DNA of 64,000 bases from Amaranthus tricolor. Taxonomy: Eukaryota; Streptophyta; Magnoliopsida; Caryophyllales; Amaranthaceae. Position numbers and translations under genes: made by a program. The stretch lies in NCBI RefSeq assembly GCF_026212465.1, contig NC_080056.1, forward strand, positions 11,973,241 through 12,037,240, given 5' to 3'. How positions within the stretch are numbered: position 1 is the first letter of the stretch; each line of letters opens with the position of its first letter. Below the pieces are notes generated by a model, which worked only from the letters and a program-made list of their open reading frames with translations, was not told the origin of the DNA and made no database searches. Positions 59,700 to 64,000 of the stretch are shown here, in pieces.

Positions 59700-62600
59700 A
59701 CCATGATAAAAAGGGCACGAAACCCTCGTTGCTTCCCCACCAGCCGTCACTTTCTTCCCTCCTTCTCCTCCTTCTTTCTCTCCTTTCCCTCTTTCCGTGC
59801 CGCCAGCAGCTGGCTCCAACCAGCCACCCACGAGCAACCACCTGCACAGTCGTTTCACCTCCTCCCACGAGCAGAAAGCAGCAGCCCAGACACCGACAAT
59901 AGGCCGTGTCTCTTCTTTCCCCTCAGCGGCAGGCGCACCGAAGGACTCCAACAACAACAGCCGGCTGTCCACCCTCCACCATCACCACAATAACTACCCA
60001 TACTCTCACCCTTTTCTAGTCCCCCCATTGTGAGCCATCTCCTCTTTCCTCTAATTAATTTTCTAGCTTTAATTGGAGTTTTATTAAGTGTATTGAGTTG
60101 ATGTTGGTTTTGCGTTAATATCAATGAATCTTTTGGGTGGGTAAGTATTTTATTGATGAATTAAACATGTTTATGACTTAGGATTTGAAGTGTGATTTGA
60201 AATTATGGGTTGTGTGTTGATTTTGTATTAGTTTCTTCGAATCTTAGTATGGGTAATAACTAAATATGTTAGCTTTGAACACGAAAGGATTAGGGCTTGG
60301 ATTTAGAGATGAAACTACAAATAATGTGTGTTTTACACTATATTTTGGTGATGATTGATTAAATATCTTTCAAAGTTGTTTTGAGATTTGGTCGATTGGT
60401 TATTATTGTGAATAATTAGTAATGGTGATGATTTTAGTTGACTATGAAAGTGATTTTGATTGATTAAATTGACAATAATAGCTACTAATTGTTGTCGTTT
60501 GATTGTTGTGAATTAAAAATACCCTTATTAGGTTGTTATTGAAGTTATAGATACATGATATTAGTAAGCCAAGAGCATAATGTCAACTTATCGTTGATGG
60601 TTGCTAAAGTTAATTGTCGTGTTGTTTTGACTATAGTTCTTAATAGCTTTGGAGAATGTAACAAATGATATGTCGATACGATAACTCTAAGATTTGCCTT
60701 ATCGTTATATTAATGTTATATTAAAATTGTAAGGTTTAGTTGTGATTAGTTATTTTTGGGTAACGCGAGCCGATATACTCAAAATTAGTTAATGTAAAGA
60801 AACGATTCACACATACTTCTACTTTAAATTGATGGAAAGGCTTATGTTGTGTTGAGTTAATAATTTTAACTTGTATTGAATGAGTTGTGTGCGTGCTAGA
60901 GTAATTGGAAACTCATGTTGAATGGGTGATAGCGGTTACTTTGGTATTTAGTTTGGTATGGCAAAGTAGTTAAGGGAACTTATTAGTTCTACTAATAACT
61001 TATATAGGTTCCCATTTTGTAAGAGGAAAGTAGTGCCTTAGTTGGGTGATTTTGTGAATTTTGATCGTGCAGTGACGCTTACAGGTACGTACACACAGTA
61101 ACTAACCCTTGTATGCAATTTCCCTTAAGACATTATTGTTTATTGTGACAATATGTAGTATATCGAAACTACGAAGTGCTAGTGAGAAAACTTTATATAT
61201 GAAGGGCCATCGATTTTGAAATCCCTGAGCTTAGAATAGTTTAGAGAATGAGAGTGTTAGTAGAAGGCGGGGACCACCCCCTTATTTATTTAAGAATTAG
61301 ATTATGCCTTAATTGGAGTTAGAATGACTCCTTTTTTCATATTTTGTTGAGTGGCTCAATGGGCTTTGGCGTGCTGCTATCCTAGGGCGCTCATTAATAG
61401 TCGAATGTGGAAATTATTCCTATCTGATAAAGTATTAGATTATGATTAGCTGGCGTGACTCAATTGGATTACGTCCGGTTGATTTAGTAGTCCCCTAGGT
61501 GAGGTTCGACGGGACCACCGTAAGGGGGGTATGAGCATGCTTGGGTCATTGGGCGCCGGGTGGCCGATACCGCCCCTTGACCGAGGTGTTACCATGCGGG
61601 CCTTGCAAACCCCAATATGGCTTGTTTAGTAACCCAGTGTGTTAGTTTTTCCCGAAGGTAGGACCCGAGAAGGTAGGCCGTGTCACTATGCTAGGAAGTA
61701 GAGAAAAGATCCACTAATATAAAGTTATTCAGTGATAGAAAGTTTATTCATTAATCGAAAGTTATTTAATGATAGAAGGTTCATTCTTTGATAGAAAGCT
61801 TACACATTGATAGAACGTTTACTCATTAATAGAACATCTACTTATTGATAGAATAGTTTATGCTAGTGAGAAGTGTGCCTAAGTTAAGTTACCTCAAGGG
61901 TATTACAGACTATGATCACACTTACCTTAAGATAGACAAGCTCTATAAGGTCATGTGTTAGGTATTCTGTTAATGCCTTGATCGAGTTGATACTATACGT
62001 GTTTTGCAAGAGTTTATGTTTGAAAAGAGGAGCGTGAAGACCTGCATTCTACCCAAGAACACATGGTTCGGGTTGGAAAGCACGTAATGAAATTAAGAAC
62101 TATAAGTGGTCGATAAACGGTTACTATCTGTGCTTGCGTTTTATGAAATCATCTTATGTTGTTTTATGATATAATGCTATCTAGTAGTTGGCCTTATTAT
62201 ATTTGATGTTAGTTACTGATGTGTACGTGTTTGTGTTTATGTTTGATTGTTTATGACTTTCTATGATTGTCCTGCTATGACACATTGGCCTTTGGTCTAA
62301 TGTCGAGCAGCAGAAGGATCATAGACAGGCGTAGCAGGTACTGGAGCTTTTTTGCATTGCATTGCATTTGGGGAGTGTGATGAGGGCAAAGGATAATCTG
62401 TGTCGTACTGCTATCTTTCGATTTTGTAGCTCTTGTTATCTTTTGTAAACTTTGGTTGTATATGTTTTGTTATGAGGTCTTGTGTCCTCCCTCGTATATT
62501 TGTATATCCACTGCGTAGTTTATAACTCTGTATGGTTTTAAGGAGTTAAGTCTCTTTAAAACACAAACGTTGACACTGGAACCACGATCCATGCTTGCAT

Positions 62601-62876
62601 GTTGATTTGAGAAGCCGGCGACGAATCATTCTGTCGTGACATAGTTTTGATAGGCCGTTGGTGCCTTTACTTTATTAGCTTCTAAATAACTTTTGTTTTT
62701 CTACAAAGGCGCACAGTTTTAAGGCAGATGCTGCCGAAATTTCCATTCACCTTTTTTAATTTAATATTTAACATTATCTAAATTCTCTTCTTTTTTCTTT
62801 TATGTAACAGCCGAATTTTCTCCCGTGCTTTACGGTTTTGGTTTCGTTAAGGGGTCGAAAATTCTGGGGTGTTACA
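59700..62876 (+). repeat. Probable Ty3/gypsy LTR (left edge not defined)
   Basis: Ends TGTTACA just before a primer-site-like sequence. 61370-61640 is GC-richer with short G/C runs (GGGCGCCGGGTGGCCG), as seen in plant gypsy LTRs, and the 5' part is the CT-rich leader segment shared with unit 1. No start sequence matching TGTAACA was found, so the left edge is open. Confidence 0.4.
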
Positions 62877-62878
62877 GG

Positions 62879-62892
62879 TGGTTACCAGAGCC
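62879..62892 (+). other. Primer-site-like sequence
   Basis: TGGTTACCAGAGCC, resembling a mutated initiator-Met site, two bases after TGTTACA. Confidence 0.5.
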
Positions 62893-64000
62893 AGTGGTCC
62901 CTATTTTCGACGCTTTGTGTCCTCAAATTCGTTGAGAAATTGCTTGAAGTTAGAAGTTATTCGTGAGAGTTTGGGTAGATTTGGGATAGGTGCATATTAC
63001 ATGTTCATGTATAATGATTATCATTGCATGTGCATAGATAAATATATAGTTTGTTTAGCTTGTTATGAGACTCATTCTTATGTGTGTTATTATTATAAAC
63101 AAAAATTATGATGGTGGTTTGAATGATGAGATGATTTAACAAATCAGTGGATTTGAATTATATATTGTCAAGAAATAATAAAATTTTTGAGTATTTGGTT
63201 CAACTGGAGTTGTATTATAAGTAGTCATTATGGAGATATGAAGTATGAATGATGAAATTCTAGAGAAGTTAGATGCATCGGGAACTTTCTCTTGCTTGTA
63301 ATGATTATATGAAATTTAGTCTTATGTGTCTGAATATTTGTTCATGTTAATTGTTTTCATAAAGCTTACGAGTTTTGATATTGATCCTATACATGAACCC
63401 ACTGTTTATTTCTCTGCTTGAGCATCGCCTTTGTCAAGTGCATTTGTTCATCATAACATAGAAGTGGTAATCATAATTCTCTTGAATATGTTTAATGACT
63501 GTGCAAGCATGATCGTAAGTAGTTTAAACTAGAATAAGGATAAGAGCTAAAGTGTAATAAGAATTCGATATATTGTAAATGAAAGAAAGGGATCTTGTAT
63601 GCGATATCTTGTAAATAAAGTTTTAATCACCAGTTGATGATAATAATGCGGTCATAGTTAAAGTATAGATGCGTTAAAACCCATATATAAGGAGAAGTTC
63701 GAGAGCACGTTAAGAGTTTATAGTTTGAGAATTCAACCCCCAATTTCGAACCATGATTTATAAGAGTATTATCGACATATTCTTCATATAGTGATGAGTT
63801 GAAGTTAAGAGATTGTTTTCAACGTCTCTAAGTGTTTAAAGATAATGCTATATCAATTGAACTAAATTATCACATTAGTGTTGTTGTTCAAACTAGAATT
63901 GCCTTAATATTTTCATTTGAAGTCATAATTCTTACTAGGTTGAGGCTCTTGACCTTTGTAATTAGCTATAGTAACATTGGTGTTGAGTTTTAGTGTGGCA
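62893..64000 (+). other. Probable retrotransposon leader, no gene recognised
   Basis: AT-rich DNA after the primer-like site. An 80-codon frame at 62869-63111 starts across the LTR edge and has no recognisable domain. gag would be expected beyond the right edge. Confidence 0.4.

Larger units (their letters stand above)
47858..60430 (+). repeat. Segmental duplication unit 2
   Basis: Colinear with 16463-34340. Lacks the copia element, solo LTR and tRNA foldback of unit 1. Has instead a hairpin MITE (56445-56779), an insertion in the RIP B intron and a small insertion near 54375-54485. Confidence 0.9.

Noticed and set aside
62869..63111. 80-codon Cys/Tyr-rich frame as a small protein gene
   Set aside because: It begins across an LTR edge and the primer-like site; no domain or signal peptide.

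Overview
The window is plant nuclear DNA, probably from a core eudicot of the order Caryophyllales (Amaranthaceae or a relative). The evidence is AT-rich intergenic DNA, spliceosomal introns, many plant-type transposons (Athila-like and other Ty3/gypsy, Ty1/copia, hAT, Mutator-like/MULE, Stowaway-like MITEs), and two intact single-chain ribosome-inactivating protein (RIP) genes of the type common in that order. The order is inferred from family resemblance only. Almost everything except the two RIP genes is mobile or decayed DNA.

Layout. (1) 1-11.5 kb: a decayed Ty3/gypsy element on the minus strand, running off the left edge. Its reverse transcriptase is split just after the YLDD motif by a complete nested Athila-like element (993-8495, 5-bp target duplication AGTAT) that carries gag and protease but no pol. 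(2) 11.8-14.1 kb: a truncated hAT element. (3) 14.1-16.5 kb: AT-rich DNA with MITE-like pieces. (4) 16.46-34.34 kb (unit 1) and 47.86-60.43 kb (unit 2): two copies of one large segmental duplication in the same orientation. Each copy held, in order, a Stowaway-like MITE, an intact RIP gene, a copia RNase H/LTR fragment, a hAT-type MITE, a second RIP that is now a pseudogene, a tiny secreted-peptide ORF, a CCGAAC-rich repeat, an internally deleted MULE and a GC-rich retrotransposon-like leader. Unit 1 later received a 5-kb copia element, a 626-bp solo LTR, a 1.1-kb foldback element containing inverted tRNA-Ile-like sequences, and a gypsy element at its right end. Unit 2 keeps the matching empty sites for the first two and gained its own 335-bp hairpin MITE. 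(5) 34.3-47.86 kb, between the units: a gypsy 5' LTR and gag start, fused to a MULE end, fused to the 5' piece of a fifth RIP locus, then a minus-strand copia element, then a plant-mobile-domain (PMD) gene convergent with a MULE transposase gene that reads into an OTU cysteine-protease domain. (6) 60.4-64 kb: a probable Ty3/gypsy LTR and leader.

How the parts relate. The two intact RIPs (22782-23615 and 49757-50593) encode secreted N-glycosidases of about 278 residues with all catalytic residues present. Three more RIP loci are broken: one has lost its catalytic glutamate and about 107 residues, one is split by the foldback element, and one is only promoter and 5' leader. Four of the five share a 20-bp upstream box, and all five share a TATTTAAA box and a 5'-leader intron donor, so promoter and leader were duplicated with the coding region. 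The MULE transposase gene, the foldback element, the deleted MULEs and the loose MULE end share one terminal and subterminal sequence signature and appear to be one family. The most unusual items are the transposase-OTU reading frame, the foldback with a mirrored tRNA, and the RIP cluster itself.
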